Assembly: GCA_963575745.1 (NCBI GenBank)
Contig: CAUYUJ010014173.1
Location: 139,501-203,500 of the forward strand
Direction: 5' to 3'
DNA from: Prorocentrum cordatum
Lineage: Eukaryota > Sar > Dinophyceae > Prorocentrales > Prorocentraceae
Length of the DNA stretch: 64,000 nucleotides
In this document: positions 29,120 to 40,049 of the stretch, piece after piece
How positions within the stretch are numbered: the first letter of the stretch is position 1
Layout of the letters: each line of letters starts with the position of its first letter
Program-made: the position numbers and the translations under genes
Notes under the pieces: model-generated
Database searches by the model: none
What the model saw: the letters and a program-made list of their open reading frames with translations, nothing else
What the model was told of the DNA's origin: nothing

Positions 29120-30150
29120 GGGGCCCCCGAGACCCCGGCGAGCCCGCACCAAGAGACGCTCCGGCAGAGGGTCACTCCTGCGTGCTCGTCGACCGCCTGC
29201 CGTCCCGGGTCATCCAACTGCGCGCACCGCGCCCCGCGATGTGCGCGGTGGCCTTTGCGCCCCCGCGCGCCCTCGCGCCGCCCGCTCGGGAGGGGTGGGC
29301 GGTCGCCGTGCCCCAGACCGCGGCGCGCGGCGCGCGACCCGCTTGGCGCCCCCGCGGGCGACCTGCGGCAGGCTCGCGTCGCGAGGACGTCAACGTTGGC
29401 TTTTGGCACCGCGCGGATCGCTCCGCCTCGACCGATCGCGGCTCCCCGACGTCGCAGAGCGTTCGATGTCGGCCACTTCTGGGCCACTGGTTGGAAGTCC
29501 TTGGTGGCGCGCACGAGGGGGAAGGCTTGTCGGACGGAGGCTGCCTCTTAGCAGGCGCCGGCCTTACATCTGTGGAGGAGGCCCGCGCCCTCTGCGAAGC
29601 GGGACGCGGGGGCGACTCCAAGCAGCCCTCTCCCCTCCCCCCCCCTTTTGGCCCCCCCCCCTGCGCGTGGCCGAGCTCAGCCTTGAACGCCCGAGCTGGC
29701 GCCGCCGCCGCGGCAGCGCGGCGCCAACCTGCCGAAGCTTCCGCTGGCTTTCCCCGCACGGCGAGCTGCGGCCCGGGCGAGGCCCCTGCGGGAGCGCCGC
29801 CGGGTGCTCTGGACGCCCTCCCCGGCCATCGCTCGGACGTCCATTCCCAGCGTTCTTTTCGGTTTCGTGCGTGGTTTTTTCGCCAAATGATCAAGGATGC
29901 TCCTCGATGGTCCTCGCCGAAAGAAACATGCACACGTCCGAGCGATGCCGAGCTCCACGTGGGCGTGGAAGACATGGTCTCAGCTAAGGCGAGGCCAGGG
30001 CGAGGATCAATGCGGACGAGAAGGCTAGGGCGAGAATCTCTGCGGCCCCGCGGCTCCGGAGGGTGCGTCGGGCGCCGCAGCCCTCTCGGAGCGGTCTGGC
30101 TCGCTCCGAGAGCTGTCGGGGCCGCTCTGGAACGGATTCATCCTCACCCC
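29120..30150. other. GC-rich stretch without supported gene
   Basis: All frames are long on both strands because of GC content. One plus frame stays open from 28660 to 30864, but it crosses several repeats, has no domain that I recognise and shows no codon periodicity that separates it from the other frames. TGCACGCAAGAGTG/GGTCACTC words near 28625 and 29170 look like ends of another small element also seen at 59656-59796. Confidence 0.5.
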
Positions 30151-30520
30151 GGCCCCGTCCGAACAGTGCTCGACAACGGATGTCGCCCCAAACCAACAGC
30201 GGCCGCTCTTGGGCAAGCAAGCCAGCAGGGCGGAGGCTCCATTCGCCCGGGTCTCGATTCGCCCGGCTCGATTCGCCCGAGCTGGGCGAATCGAGTCGGC
30301 CGAACCAAGTCATGGCGAAGCGAGCCCCGGCGAACCAAGCCCCGGCGAACCAAGCCCCAGCGAACCGAGACTCCTGCGAACCGAGTCCGTTCTATTGGGC
30401 AGGCGGCCTTCCGTCTCCAATGGACAGCGTCCCCACTGGCAGCGAACCCTGGTCAGAACGGGCAGGAACTGCTCTCGTTTCTTCGCGCCCCGTCTTCCCA
30501 CACCCATCTCGATCGTACTG
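30150..30520. mobile_element. Diverged family C element interrupted by short repeats
   Basis: CCAAACCAACAGCGGCCGCT with TTGGGCAAGC (30190), then GGGCAGGCGGCCTTCCGTCT, CAGGAACTGCTCTCG and TTCCCACACCCATCTCG (30395-30510), follow the order of family C. Between them (30235-30380) are ATTCGCCCGG and GCGAACCAAGCCCC repeats. These include a hairpin CTCGATTCGCCC/GGGCGAATCGAG at 30267-30295. Confidence 0.55.
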
Positions 30521-30914
30521 GTCCTCGCCGAACAAAAACACGCACACGTCCGAGCGATGCCGACTCTCTTGGAGCACACCAGCAGAAATGCAGAGGCCAC
30601 GCCGCCAAGGCGCTGCGCGGCCCTGCGCTCGGGGACCGCGCTGGGGGCGCGCGGGCTGCCACGCGGGAGGAGGCGGGAGGCGGTGGGCAGAGGGCTGGCC
30701 GGGGGCGGTGGAGCCACGCAGGAGGGACCTCGGGCCAGAGCTTCGAGGATGTCGCTCCGGCTGCACGCAAGAGTGGCCATGGCCACGAGTGGCCTGTGGT
30801 GCGCGGCCTGTTGGGGGGCCGCGGGGGGACCAGAGACAAGCGCGCAAGACGCTGCTATCGCTAGAGGAGAGAGAAGGATGCATATACACCGCTTCTGGCC
30901 AGGCCCATCCTGAG

Positions 30915-31015
30915 CCCAGGATCGGTGCACACGCCCTCTACCTTGGCCAGGAAGGTCCATGCACCGATCCTGGGTCAAGAATGGGCCTTGCCAGGATCGG
31001 TGCATGTGTGCAGTT
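30915..31015. repeat. Alternating CAGGATCGGTGCA inverted repeats
   Basis: CCAGGATCGGTGCA occurs forward at about 30917, reverse (TGCACCGATCCTGG) at about 30961 and forward again at about 30993. The three arms can form two alternative hairpins. Confidence 0.75.
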
Positions 31016-31267
31016 CTCTTCGCCCGAATCGCATCGCGCCGTCGCCCGGGAGAGGGCTGCCTCTGCGCGCCCCCGCGGGTGCACCGGGGCCTCTGTGTGG
31101 CGCAAGCTGCGGGGGGCGCCGGGGGTCGAGTCCGAGCGCGCCGGCCAGTGCGTGGGGGGCCTCGGGCGGGTGCAAATGGGGGGGGCCAAAACGGAGGGTG
31201 AAGGGAAGGACCCCAGAGTGGCCCTGTTCTGCACCCCCCATTTGGGCCACCCCCACCTTATTCGGCG

Positions 31268-31445
31268 GTGGGCAAACCTCCCTTTAGTAAACCTCCCTCA
31301 GTGCACAGGGCCTGAGACCGAAACCGACGGACCTGGACCCGCAAAAACGACGGCCGCGACGCCCTCCCGCGAACCGAAAACGGCCAATTCGCTAATCGAC
31401 GTGTCAGGGTAGGAGGTCGATCCACCCCCGAATTATCACCCACCC
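31268..31445 (+). repeat. Dispersed repeat, paired with 11508-11695
   Basis: The second copy, more diverged: ACCTCCCTTTAGTAAACC, CGAACCGAAAACGGCCAATT, AATCGACGTG and CCACCCCCGAATTATCACCC. From 31.45 to 32.47 kb nothing else is recognised. 32085-32290 is rich in GAATCGG/AAGTCGG words. Confidence 0.55.
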
Positions 31446-32477
31446 GACCCCTGTGGGCCCGCAAGGCACCGGTCGCTCCGGCGAAGGGCTACTCTTGTGG
31501 CCGAGTCCTGGGCAGAGTCCGAGGGCCCTGCGCGTCGGCGGACGCGGCGGGGCGGGGGGCGTGCTGGCAGCAGCGGGCAAGACTGCGGAGGTTCGATTCG
31601 ATTCGAGCAAGTCGGTCGCTGGCACGCTTCCGCCGTGGGGTGCACGCGGGACCTGGGCCCGCACGAACAAGAAAGGAGAGAAAATCGCAGGCCACGGAGC
31701 CTTCGACTGGCCACCCTCCCTCCAGATGCTAAACCTCCCCCTGCTACCTTCTGATCAGCTCGGGACGGGCAAACTGGATTGCGGGAGGGGGGCAGCACTG
31801 GGGCGGCCGTCTGTGGCGGGGTACGGCGTCGGCGTTCGCTTGTGACACCGCGTGGACGGATCGCTCAACATGGCACGGTCGCGGCTTCCCGCTAGGGCAG
31901 ATCGTTCGATGTTGGCCAGGTCTTGGCCATCAGCGGCGTGAGACCTCAAACGTGCTCGCCGGGTTCCCCGCCTCGCCGACACGACGCGAACATGCCGTAG
32001 GCGCGGAGGCAGCCTGGGCAGAATCGCGGGCGTTGTCGTTCGTTGGAGGCGGCGGCCTGGACAGAGTCAAGGCAGGTGAGCCCCGAATCGAATCGATGAG
32101 TCGAATCGGCGATCAAAACAAATCTGGTCGGCGGAAATCGGCAGCCAAGTCGGGAGAAGTCGAATCGGCGCAAGTCGGCAGGATGGTAAGGCCTCCTTTC
32201 AAAAAAACCGAAGTCAAGACCAGAAGCCGAAGATGAACCGAAGCGGAATCTGAACCGATCGACGCCGAAGCGAATCGGTTCGGAGAAGACGACAGGAACC
32301 CTGCCAGGGCCCCCATCCGACGCACAGCCGGCTTCCTGCTGGCCGCGGCGGGCCGGGCCGGCGCTTCGCCGAGGCCCCACGCGCGCAGCGCCTTGTGGCG
32401 CCGGAGGTCGCGGCGGCCGCCGTGGCCGCGGGCGGTGGCGCAGTGGCGCCGTCCTGGGGCTCTAGGAGGCGGGGACA

Positions 32478-32730
<253 letters not shown>

Positions 32731-32946
32731 GAAGCTTTCCACTGCGTCGGGCAATTCCGTCAGACCTAGAAACAACATGCGTGGGAGGCCATGATAAACA
32801 AAATCAGCGGCCCGAAGCAACCCGGGCGCCTTGCCACGGCGATTTGGGCGCGCCTTCGCGAACCGCGAGCACGCCGCACACGGGTGGCCAGACAGCCCCA
32901 CCAGGCCCTCATAGCCCCGCCGCCCTGACCACAGAACGCCCACAAA

Positions 32947-33006
32947 CCACATCGGTGCATGGATTCGTCCTACCTCAGGAGACGGAAAAGTCATGCACCG
33001 ACGTGG
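32947..33006. repeat. Inverted repeat with 15-bp arms
   Basis: CCACATCGGTGCATG (32947-32961) pairs with CATGCACCGACGTGG (32992-33006), with one mismatch. GGTGCATGG recurs at 33222, next to the following hairpins. Confidence 0.75.
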
Positions 33007-33225
33007 TCGGCAAATAGAAGAAAACGATTACACTGATTACACTTGCGAGTGGCTGCGCTGCGTCGGCCCGCAGAAGAAGCAACGCTTCGCACGTTTTCTG
33101 AGGGAGGCGAAAACAGCGCCCCCGGTGCCCCCAGAGGGCGCGCGAGCACTGATGCTCTACACGCCTTTTCGCAGGGAGGTTGGCGCCTTTGGGTACCGAT
33201 GAACGATGAACAAATCATGCCGGTG

Positions 33226-33316
33226 CATGGGTTTACTCCCCCCTGGGGAGTGAACCCATGAGGAACAGCGAAGCAAACGACGGCTCGGGCCGAGCCGTCG
33301 TTGGCTTCGCTGTTCC
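33226..33316. repeat. Two adjacent long near-perfect hairpins
   Basis: Hairpin 1 at 33226-33260 has CATGGGTTTACTCCCC pairing with GGGGAGTGAACCCATG (one mismatch). Hairpin 2 at 33262-33316 has 27-bp arms beginning GGAACAGCGAAGC with one mismatch and a single-base centre. The near identity of the arms suggests a recent inverted duplication. Confidence 0.85.
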
Positions 33317-33472
33317 CCAGGAGAGGGGAGGAGAAGCGAAGAGAAGGGAGAGGAGAGGAGGGGAGGATGGAAGAAGGGGGATGGGTGAGAAAAAGATTGG
33401 GCAATGGGCAGAAGTGGACCCATGTGGCGTGGACAGACTGGCGGGATGTAGGGTTGGGACCCCTCCTCCCTC

Positions 33473-33825
33473 CTCCCCCCCCTCCTCCTCCTCCCCTCCT
33501 CCTCCTCCTCCTCCTCCTCCCTCCTCCCTCCTCCCCTCCTCTTCCTCATCCGCCTCCTCCTCCTCCCTCCTCCTCCTCGTCCTCCTCCTCCTCGTCCTCC
33601 TCCTCCTCCTACACCTCCCCTCCTCCTCCTCCTCCTCCTCCTCCCCCTCCTCCCTCCTCCTCCTCCTCCTCCTCCTCCTCCTCCTCCTCCTCATCCTCTC
33701 CTCCTCTCCTCCTCCTCCACCCTCCACCCTCCTCCTCCTCCTCCCTCCCTCCTCCTCCTCCTCCTCCCTCCTCCTCCTCCTCCTCCTCCTTCTTCCTCCT
33801 CCTCCTCCACCTCCACCTCCAGCGC
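33473..33825 (+). repeat. (TCC)n array
   Basis: About 350 bp of TCC triplets with CCCTCC and CATCC interruptions. Confidence 0.95.
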
Positions 33826-33936
33826 CAACTCGGTCCAAGGCCTTTTTCGGGGCCGTGCGAGCACGCGCTAGGGGCCCCCCTGCCCCGCCCGCGCTCTCCC
33901 CTCCGGCCCCCTTCTTCTCCCCTCGCCGCCAACGGG

Positions 33937-34447
33937 ATGGAGGGGCTGCCGACCCGGGAGGGTGGCGCCCGCCGCCCCAATAGGCCTGCCGCCGTACGCC
34001 GCGCCCAGGCGGTGCGGGCGCAGAGGCGGGCCACCCAGCACCTCCTGCGAACCTTCGCGGAGGTGAAGGTGCATAGGGACCAGGCACTCCCCCGCCTGGC
34101 CCGCGCCCTGCGCCAGGTGCTGGAGGCCGACCGTGAACATGGACCTCCTCCCCCTCGCGATCAGCATCCGCGTGACGCTGATCGACCACGAGTGGTGGAT
34201 CTTCCGCGAGTGGGCCTTCCTCCACCAGTCGTGGGTCCTCAAGCTGGTGCGCGAGCTGACCACGGGGATCTGCACCTCCGAGATGCTGGGGCGCACCTTC
34301 GACACGCAGGTGCGGATCCTCCGCGTGAAGCGATTCCTCCACCAGTATCCGATTTCCCACCAGACGTCCTACCACCAGGTGCACCTGTCCTCCAACGTGG
34401 AGACCTCCGTGGCGGTGAGCAGCAGATACCTCCAGCAGGCGCTATAG
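33937..34447 (+). CDS. Unrecognised protein, about 170 codons, one frameshift
   Basis: Function unknown. From the ATG at 33937 one frame reads about 63 codons (MEGLPTREGG.. to ..ALRQVLEAD). Near 34120-34135 the coding signal moves to another frame that runs to a TAG at 34445-34447 (NMDLLPLAIS.. to ..SSRYLQQAL). Third codon positions are almost all G or C in both parts, much more than in the other phases, which is the reason for calling it. The second half is rich in Trp, His and Ile (IDHEWWIFREWAFLHQSW) and looks folded. The frameshift could be an assembly error, a short intron or decay. I cannot assign a family. It follows the TCC array directly, and the reading frame downstream (34470) is of a different, disordered type. 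Confidence 0.35.
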
Positions 34448-34469
34448 GTCTAAGAGCTGACGCTCCATA

Positions 34470-35860
34470 TACCGCATCTCCTGCCCAGTCGGTTGCTCTT
34501 GGGGCCACGCCTCGTCGTCGACGGCGTGTCAAAGAGGCGCCTGAGCCCAAGGACGCGGAAGAGGTCGAACACATGGACGACGATGCATCGACTCTCCTTG
34601 AACGTCGATCCTCCGTCCCCTGCGATAAGGCTGCAAGTGACGTGCCCTTCTCTGTTGGTTCCTCCTCACGTTGTGCTGGCGCGGGTCTGGGAGAAGGTGT
34701 GCGCGTCCATGACGCGAACACCGAAGACACTATAGGGACGGAGACGCAGCCCCTCCCCAAGCCTCCGAAGAAGCCTCCTACGGATAATGCTGGCAAGATG
34801 GTGGGCATGACGACGGCGGCTCTGTCATTCCTCCTGCTGTTGCCCACGTGTCCCAAGTGCCTCCCTCGGAGCTCTCTGATACAAAGTCGGTGGGGGGGGG
34901 GCGAAGAAATGCACAGTCGACGGCCGGTGCCAATCATCCAGTGATACAGCCAGTTCTTTGTCCCCCCGATCGGCGCGTGGGAGGTTTGCCAGGACAGGGC
35001 GGAAGTATCCCAGATGCGCAAGCTGGTACGGAGACCAGGGCCGCAGGTTTGTTTACTGGCGCATTCGGGCCCACGGCTGGCGAGCAGGACAAATACGTTC
35101 CAAAACAATTCGCTCACAATGGTCCCGTGGCGTCTGGGCCACCGACAAATGAAAGGGCGGGCGTCCATGACGTACCCGCCAAGCTGGAACCCGTTTCGAA
35201 TGCCATACCGACTTCATGGGTGCGTCCACTCCGAGTGCCACTCCTGGGTCGGCGGTCTTGCCGATCAGGCCTGCCGCACGGCCGCCTGCCCGTGCCCCCG
35301 TCGGTGCTCGGGTCACGGGGCAGGGGTCGGGAGGCGCTGCTGCTGGAAGCACCTGGCCTCCGCTTGGAGTGAGGGCTGACATGAACTTCGGGGCTCATCG
35401 CGTGGAGGCCGACGAGGCCCACGACAGTTTGTGCAGTCTCACTGGTCGAGGCCATGCCAGTGCTGAAAGTCAAAGGCAAGGTGACAGACTGCACCCAGCT
35501 AGCACAGCCCATGGCGAAGCTAGCGGGGTGGTGGCCGTGAGCCGAACCCATGGTGAAACTCACGACGCCGCTCAGGCGGTGGTAAGTAGCCGAGGAGTTG
35601 TTCGGAACACATTTGAGGGTTTGAGGGCCGCTTTCTATCTGAGCTTGCACGCCGCGAGCTGGCCTCAGGAGCTACCGCTGCTGGTCCGTTGGCTGGTGCT
35701 TCTGGGTCCACCCCTGGGGCCACTAACAGCCTGCGGCAAAACAACGAACCGAAGATGGCCCAGACAGCCCATGGCGAGTCTGACCGCATTGACGGCGCGT
35801 GCCGAGTACTCCGACCCCGCGAAGACATAAGGGCCCAAGTCAGCGGCAATCTGAAAACAT
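34470..35860 (+). pseudogene. Frame-broken disordered reading frame, ORF1-like
   Basis: Polar Ala/Gly/Ser/Glu-rich sequence continues on the plus strand while the frame changes several times. The first part runs to about 34810 (RRRRRVKEAPEPKDAEEVEH..). The second runs to about 35210 (SDTKSVGGGRRNAQSTAGAN..). The third runs to about 35630 (RADMNFGAHRVEADEAHDSL..). The last ends at 35854 (ELARRELASGATAAGPLAGA..). At 35615-35635 a direct repeat of TTTGAGGG explains the last frame change. A weak internal repeat (TAHGEAS, RTHGETH, TAHGESD) is visible. The composition resembles gag/ORF1 proteins of retroelements, but no zinc knuckle is seen. The minus strand is also open over part of it, so the assignment is uncertain. 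Confidence 0.35.
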
Positions 35861-36330
35861 AAGTGCCAGGCAAGCGACGCCGTGGCCGCCATCGTCTCCA
35901 CCAAATCCCTGTCGGCCTGTGCGGTACCATGCACAAGGTCGACCTCATGGTCGGGACGTGCAGCCACGACGGGATATTCGGGGCGCTCGTTGCCTGGGAC
36001 CTCCCGCTGGAGGGAGGTGTCGACATGACCTTCCATCAGCTCGACGAGTGGCACAATTTCACACGTGTCTGACTTGTTGTTGTTGTCCCTCATGCTCGTT
36101 ACCTGGGTGAGTTGTCGGGGTGGTGGGGTCACACGAAGGAGGACGTCTGCGCCCTCCCCGTCACTGGTTTCGCCTGCGGCTCCGTGTTGCTTTCCTACCT
36201 CTTGCTGGACGGGATCTTCCTTGACTCGTCCTTCCTCCACACCTTCTTCCACCTTGCCCTCTCCGCCATCGTGGCGTGAGGGCGCCTCGGCGTAGTCCGT
36301 CGGGTGCGCGCCAGCGCGGCCGTCGGGAGA
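35665..36330 (-). CDS. Uninterrupted minus-strand reading frame, unrecognised
   Basis: A minus frame of 317 codons (stop at 35665) begins at 36618, but its first ~95 residues are poly-Glu/Arg from the TCC array at 36350. The remaining part is not low complexity. It has an acidic stretch (HDGGEGKVEEGVEEGRVKED), then SDTCEIVPLVELMEGHVDTS, then DHEVDLVHGTAQADRDLVET and a hydrophobic ASLAWHLCFQIAADLGPYVF. No family is recognised. The plus strand in the same place is also plausible with one stop (GTMHKVDLMVGTCSHDGIFG.. at 35925), so one of the two is a shadow. Codon bias does not decide between them by eye. Confidence 0.25.
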   Translation of the reverse strand, partial: SPDGRAGAHPTDYAEAPSRHDGGEGKVEEGVEEGRVKEDPVQQEVGKQHGAAGETSDGEGADVLLRVTPPPRQLTQVTSMRDNNNKSDTCEIVPLVELMEGHVDTSLQREVPGNERPEYPVVAARPDHEVDLVHGTAQADRDLVETMAATASLAWHLCFQIAADLGPYVFAGSEYSARAVNAVRLAMGCLGHLRFVVLPQAVSGPRGGPRSTSQRTSSGSS

Positions 36331-36349
36331 CGCTCGAGAGGCGCTGCGT

Positions 36350-36412
36350 TCCACCTCCACCTCCTCCTCCTCCTCCTCCTCCTCCTCCTCCTCCTCCTCC
36401 TCTTCCTTTCTT
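36350..36412 (+). repeat. (TCC)n microsatellite
   Basis: TCC triplets with a G-run at 36466-36482 shortly after. A further TCC array is at 36948-37030. Between and after them (36.48-36.94 and 37.05-38.2 kb) I see no assured gene. A polar 117-codon plus frame at 37393-37746 (GSDTGDLGREEMDHLPAF..) is the best candidate. Confidence 0.9.
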
Positions 36413-38231
36413 CTCCTCCTCCTCCCTCCTCCTCCTCCCCTCCTGCTCCTCCTATTCCCGCCGCAGGGGGGGGGGGGGGGGGGCAATTCCTGTTTTGCTG
36501 GGTACCGTATCGCGGTGCTCGACCCTACGCCGCGGGGAAAGTAAGAATACCATTCCGTTGTTCCCCAGTGGGAGGAGGCAAACCACTCTGAGTCGTCCAA
36601 AACCGAACAGAGTGGCATCGTGTCCGCTGCATGCGGCGCTCAGCTGCGCCTGTGGCGCTAGTGCCATGCTTCGCCCTGGAGATCGGGCAAGTGGATTGCA
36701 CATTCGGTTGGGAGGCGGGGCCATGTGGCCCGTACGTCCAATGTGGCCGTGAATCCGCTCACCCCAGGGAACCGACCCAGTGGCTCATGCTAGTCGATTT
36801 GGAAGGGTGTGGGTCGGAGGTTGTGCTCGGTCCCCCTGCGAACCAAACCATCTCGAGTAGGCGGTGAGGTGCTTGCCGGGTCGACCTGCTCGGCCGGTCT
36901 GTGCCCCGCCCGCGGGGAGAGGCCAGATGTACTCTATGGATTGTTCCTTCTCCTCCTCCTCCTCCTCCTCCTCCTCCTCATCCTCCTCCTCCTTCTCCTC
37001 CTCCGCCGCCTCCTCCTCACTCTCCTCCTCCCCCCGCCGCACGCTGGTGCCCCTCCACCTCCCTCCTTCACACTGGCAGTCCGCACCTGTGCGCACGCGC
37101 GCAAGTTCCCCTCACCCCTGGCCTCCGTGCTCTTGCATGGACGCAACACCGCGCGTAGCTCCCTGCGTTGGAGGCAGTGGTGCGGATGCACCCCAAAGAA
37201 AGAGCATGAACACAATCAGCAGGGGCGAGGACAACACAACCCACCCCAAACCCCACCCATGACCGCCACTCCGGACCTGGTGATCCTTGGGCCGCATGAT
37301 TTTTACACAAAAACACAACCCCATTCCGTGACCAGGAACCCCTGGCTCACCAGATCGGGAGTGGAGGTCCTGGCTGGTGGTGGGGGTGAGTCGTGCTGCC
37401 CTCAAAGGGAACTTCAAACACTAGCGGATCTGATACGGGGGATCTGGGCAGAGAGGAGATGGACCACCTCCCTGCGTTCACCACCCCCTTCCGGCCTTGG
37501 GGGAAGTCAAACGGAGGAGCCGGCCGAAATGCTTCTACCCGAACCCTCCCTGAGCCCCGCCAGAAGCAGCGAAGGAGCAAGAGCAAAGGCGACGAGGCAG
37601 GAGCGCAGCGCGTCGAGGAGCAGCAGCAGGATGAGACCCGAGAGGGCAACCACATGCGGACATCACTCGGGCGCGCGAGTCCTCTATTGGACCCGCGAGG
37701 GGATCGGAACTCGAGATACGTATGTGGCAACGCGAACCCCTGCTGAGGGTGTCGGATCCCACTGTGTCGCGAGGACCCACTGAGCATGGGTTCGCGGATC
37801 GGCGCTCTCCGTGGGTCGCGGGGCGCGGGCGGACCACGCCCCTGGTTTCGGCGGGGAGGAGTGATCTCAGAGGTAACGACGCAGGGAGGGGCAGGGGGAG
37901 GGGGGGGAAGGGGAGGAGGAGGGGGAGGAGGAGGGGGAGGAGGAAGAAGGGGAGAAGGCTTGTGACCGAGACTTTCTGGCCTCTGGGAGAGACCCAGAGC
38001 GTACCGTGTACTGAACCACTCGGTCGAACACCAAGCGCGCTTGTCACACTACTCATACCTCTTACACTTTGATTTTTGTTTTCACAAACCGCGAGTTTTG
38101 CCAATCTGAAGACACTTGTGATTGTGAAGTGTGATGACACAATCACGGGGAAGGAACCGAGCTGGCATCGACGGCGTCGGACTTGACGAGCTTCCTGTAG
38201 ATTACGATTACGCGCTACAAAATCTAGAGAC

Positions 38232-38534
38232 TTGAACGGCCACCAATCAGCCGTGGCTGGAGGTGGAGGGCAATCAAGCCCAGGTGTTCAGCGGGATTGT
38301 ACTCAGTGTGGGCGGCTCCGGAAGTCTCACCACTGGAAGTGTTTGTGCGGGGTGTCTTTCGGGCTCACCAAACAGCAGCAAAACAGGGCGAACCACGGAT
38401 CAGATTACCCAGGAAGTGCAAATTTCCATGCCAACCCTCAGAATGGAAGAGTTGAGTCGAGGCCCCGAGGCCAATCACGCTCACGCCACGAGCAGGCCAA
38501 GGATCATGACAACACAAATCGCAACGGAGCTCAT

Positions 38535-38607
<73 letters not shown>

Positions 38608-40046
38608 CACTGGCATGCCGATGCCCTGGATGATGGAGCGCACGACACAGTGAAACAGGCGCTCTTCTTCGAAAAGCGCGCCACCTGGGGCCGAAACCTC
38701 CTTGCCACCTCCGCCACCTCTTCCTCGCCCCCGCCCTTCTCGGCCTCCTCAACCTCCTGCAGGAGTCACGCCAGCTTGCAAGTCAGATGCGAAAGCTTCG
38801 ATTCATTGTGAGGCTGCCCCGTCAGATATCCACAATCTCAAACAAAAAGGCCTCTATCCGCTCTCGTTTTTGTGGCTTGGCATTTCCTGGCAATGCAAAC
38901 AAATATTGGGAAGTATCGCTTGGCGCGCGATCAATGGGATTTATGTTCTGGAGTGCACGTCGTGCATGATGGAGCCCGTCGCGCGTCAGCTGCACGACTT
39001 GCATCATAAGGAAAAACGCAACACTGACCGTCTGAAACTGCTTGAGAGAAGGTTGCGCTCAACGAAGGAAGCTCTTCGCCAATTCCACTGCGAATTGCAG
39101 CAGATCGCGATCAACATCGAGGAGCTCGGGGAGTTAGACGACTCTGACACAAAGATGGAGCGCGGCAGCAACGGAGGGGGGCCGCGAGGTGCTACGACAA
39201 TAGCTGCAGCAGCAGGCAAGCGGGCCTGAGCCGTATCCACGCGTCGAGAGGCGATGGCCAGCGCAGCGCCCCTGCAGGTGCTGCCACGCCGGATAGCGCC
39301 CGTCCTCCTACGGCGCCTGTTTCCGCGCAGGTTGCGCCACCACCGCCCGCGCCCCCATTTGCGGGCCAGCAGCTCGACTCACTCGCGCGTCTCATGTCTA
39401 GCACGATGGCCCAACAGCAGGCGACTGAAGCATGCCTGAACAACCTGGGAAAGCATGTCAAGACCATGCTTCTTTCCAACGCCGCGAGGTTTCCCAGCGG
39501 GGCTCCTGGGTCGGCACCGGCAGCAGGCCCGAGTGCAGCCGCAGCATCGACCAGCCAGCTTTGTCAGACGCCATAGACGAAGAAGCGTTCAGGCTCGAAC
39601 CCGCCCCATGGTCAACCCACTCTAGCGACGGGCATGCCGACGCCGAAAGCGCCACCAACATCGTCTGCCCCAGATGGCGAGAGCGGCGCCGCGCAGATTC
39701 CGCGCATCGAGCCGACGCACCCGACCCAGCCAGCACAGCCACTGAAGTTCGAGGAGCCACCGCTCGTGCCGCCAATGGAACTGCGAAGAGCTCATCCAGT
39801 CCTCCACCATTCACGGCAAAGCAGCTCAAGGCGGGCATGGACGCGATCGACGCAGCCTCGCGCACGCCGAGCCTTGCGACAGCCGCCTCGCCAAGAGGAC
39901 TTACCGAGGGCGTGGCCATGGTCAACTTGGTCTCGCAGGAGAACGTCGCGCCTGCTGCCCAGCACCATTCGCACGCGGCGCCGGCGGAACCACTAGAACC
40001 AGAAACACCCGGCCGACCGCGCAAAGAGGCCAGGACCTGCGGGTGA
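38232..40046 (+). pseudogene. ORF1/gag-like retroelement protein, broken
   Basis: The first frame has a Cys cluster DCTQCGRLRKSHHWKCLCG (C-x2-C-x10-C-x-C, residues about 23-39), typical of a zinc ribbon. It is cut by a TA array at 38539-38605. The next frame (38702-39229) carries a charged coiled-coil-like segment, KRNTDRLKLLERRLRSTKEA, ending in IEELGELDDSDTKMERG. A third frame from about 39230 reads LDSLARLMSSTMAQQQATEA. It meets a single TAG at 39574 and continues in phase (GMPTPKAPPTSSAPDGESGA). Near 39790 the signal shifts once more to SPPPFTAKQLKAGMDAIDAA and ends at 40046. Zinc ribbon, coiled coil and Pro/Ala linker resemble ORF1 of dinoflagellate LINE-like elements. It lies 5' of endonuclease and polymerase remnants on the same strand. 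Confidence 0.5.
38539..38605 (+). repeat. (TA)n microsatellite
   Basis: About 33 TA dinucleotides, inserted in the ORF1-like reading frame between the zinc ribbon and the coiled-coil part. Tyr/Ile frames through it are artefacts. Confidence 0.98.
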
Positions 40047-40049
40047 GGC

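Noticed and set aside
28660-30864. A 734-codon plus frame
   Set aside because: It is long only because of GC content. It crosses family D, a chained hairpin and a diverged family C element, and no domain is visible.
33233-34384. A 383-codon minus frame over the TCC array and the 33.9-34.4 kb coding stretch
   Set aside because: Half is poly-Arg/Glu from the array, and the rest is opposite a plus frame with much stronger GC3 bias.
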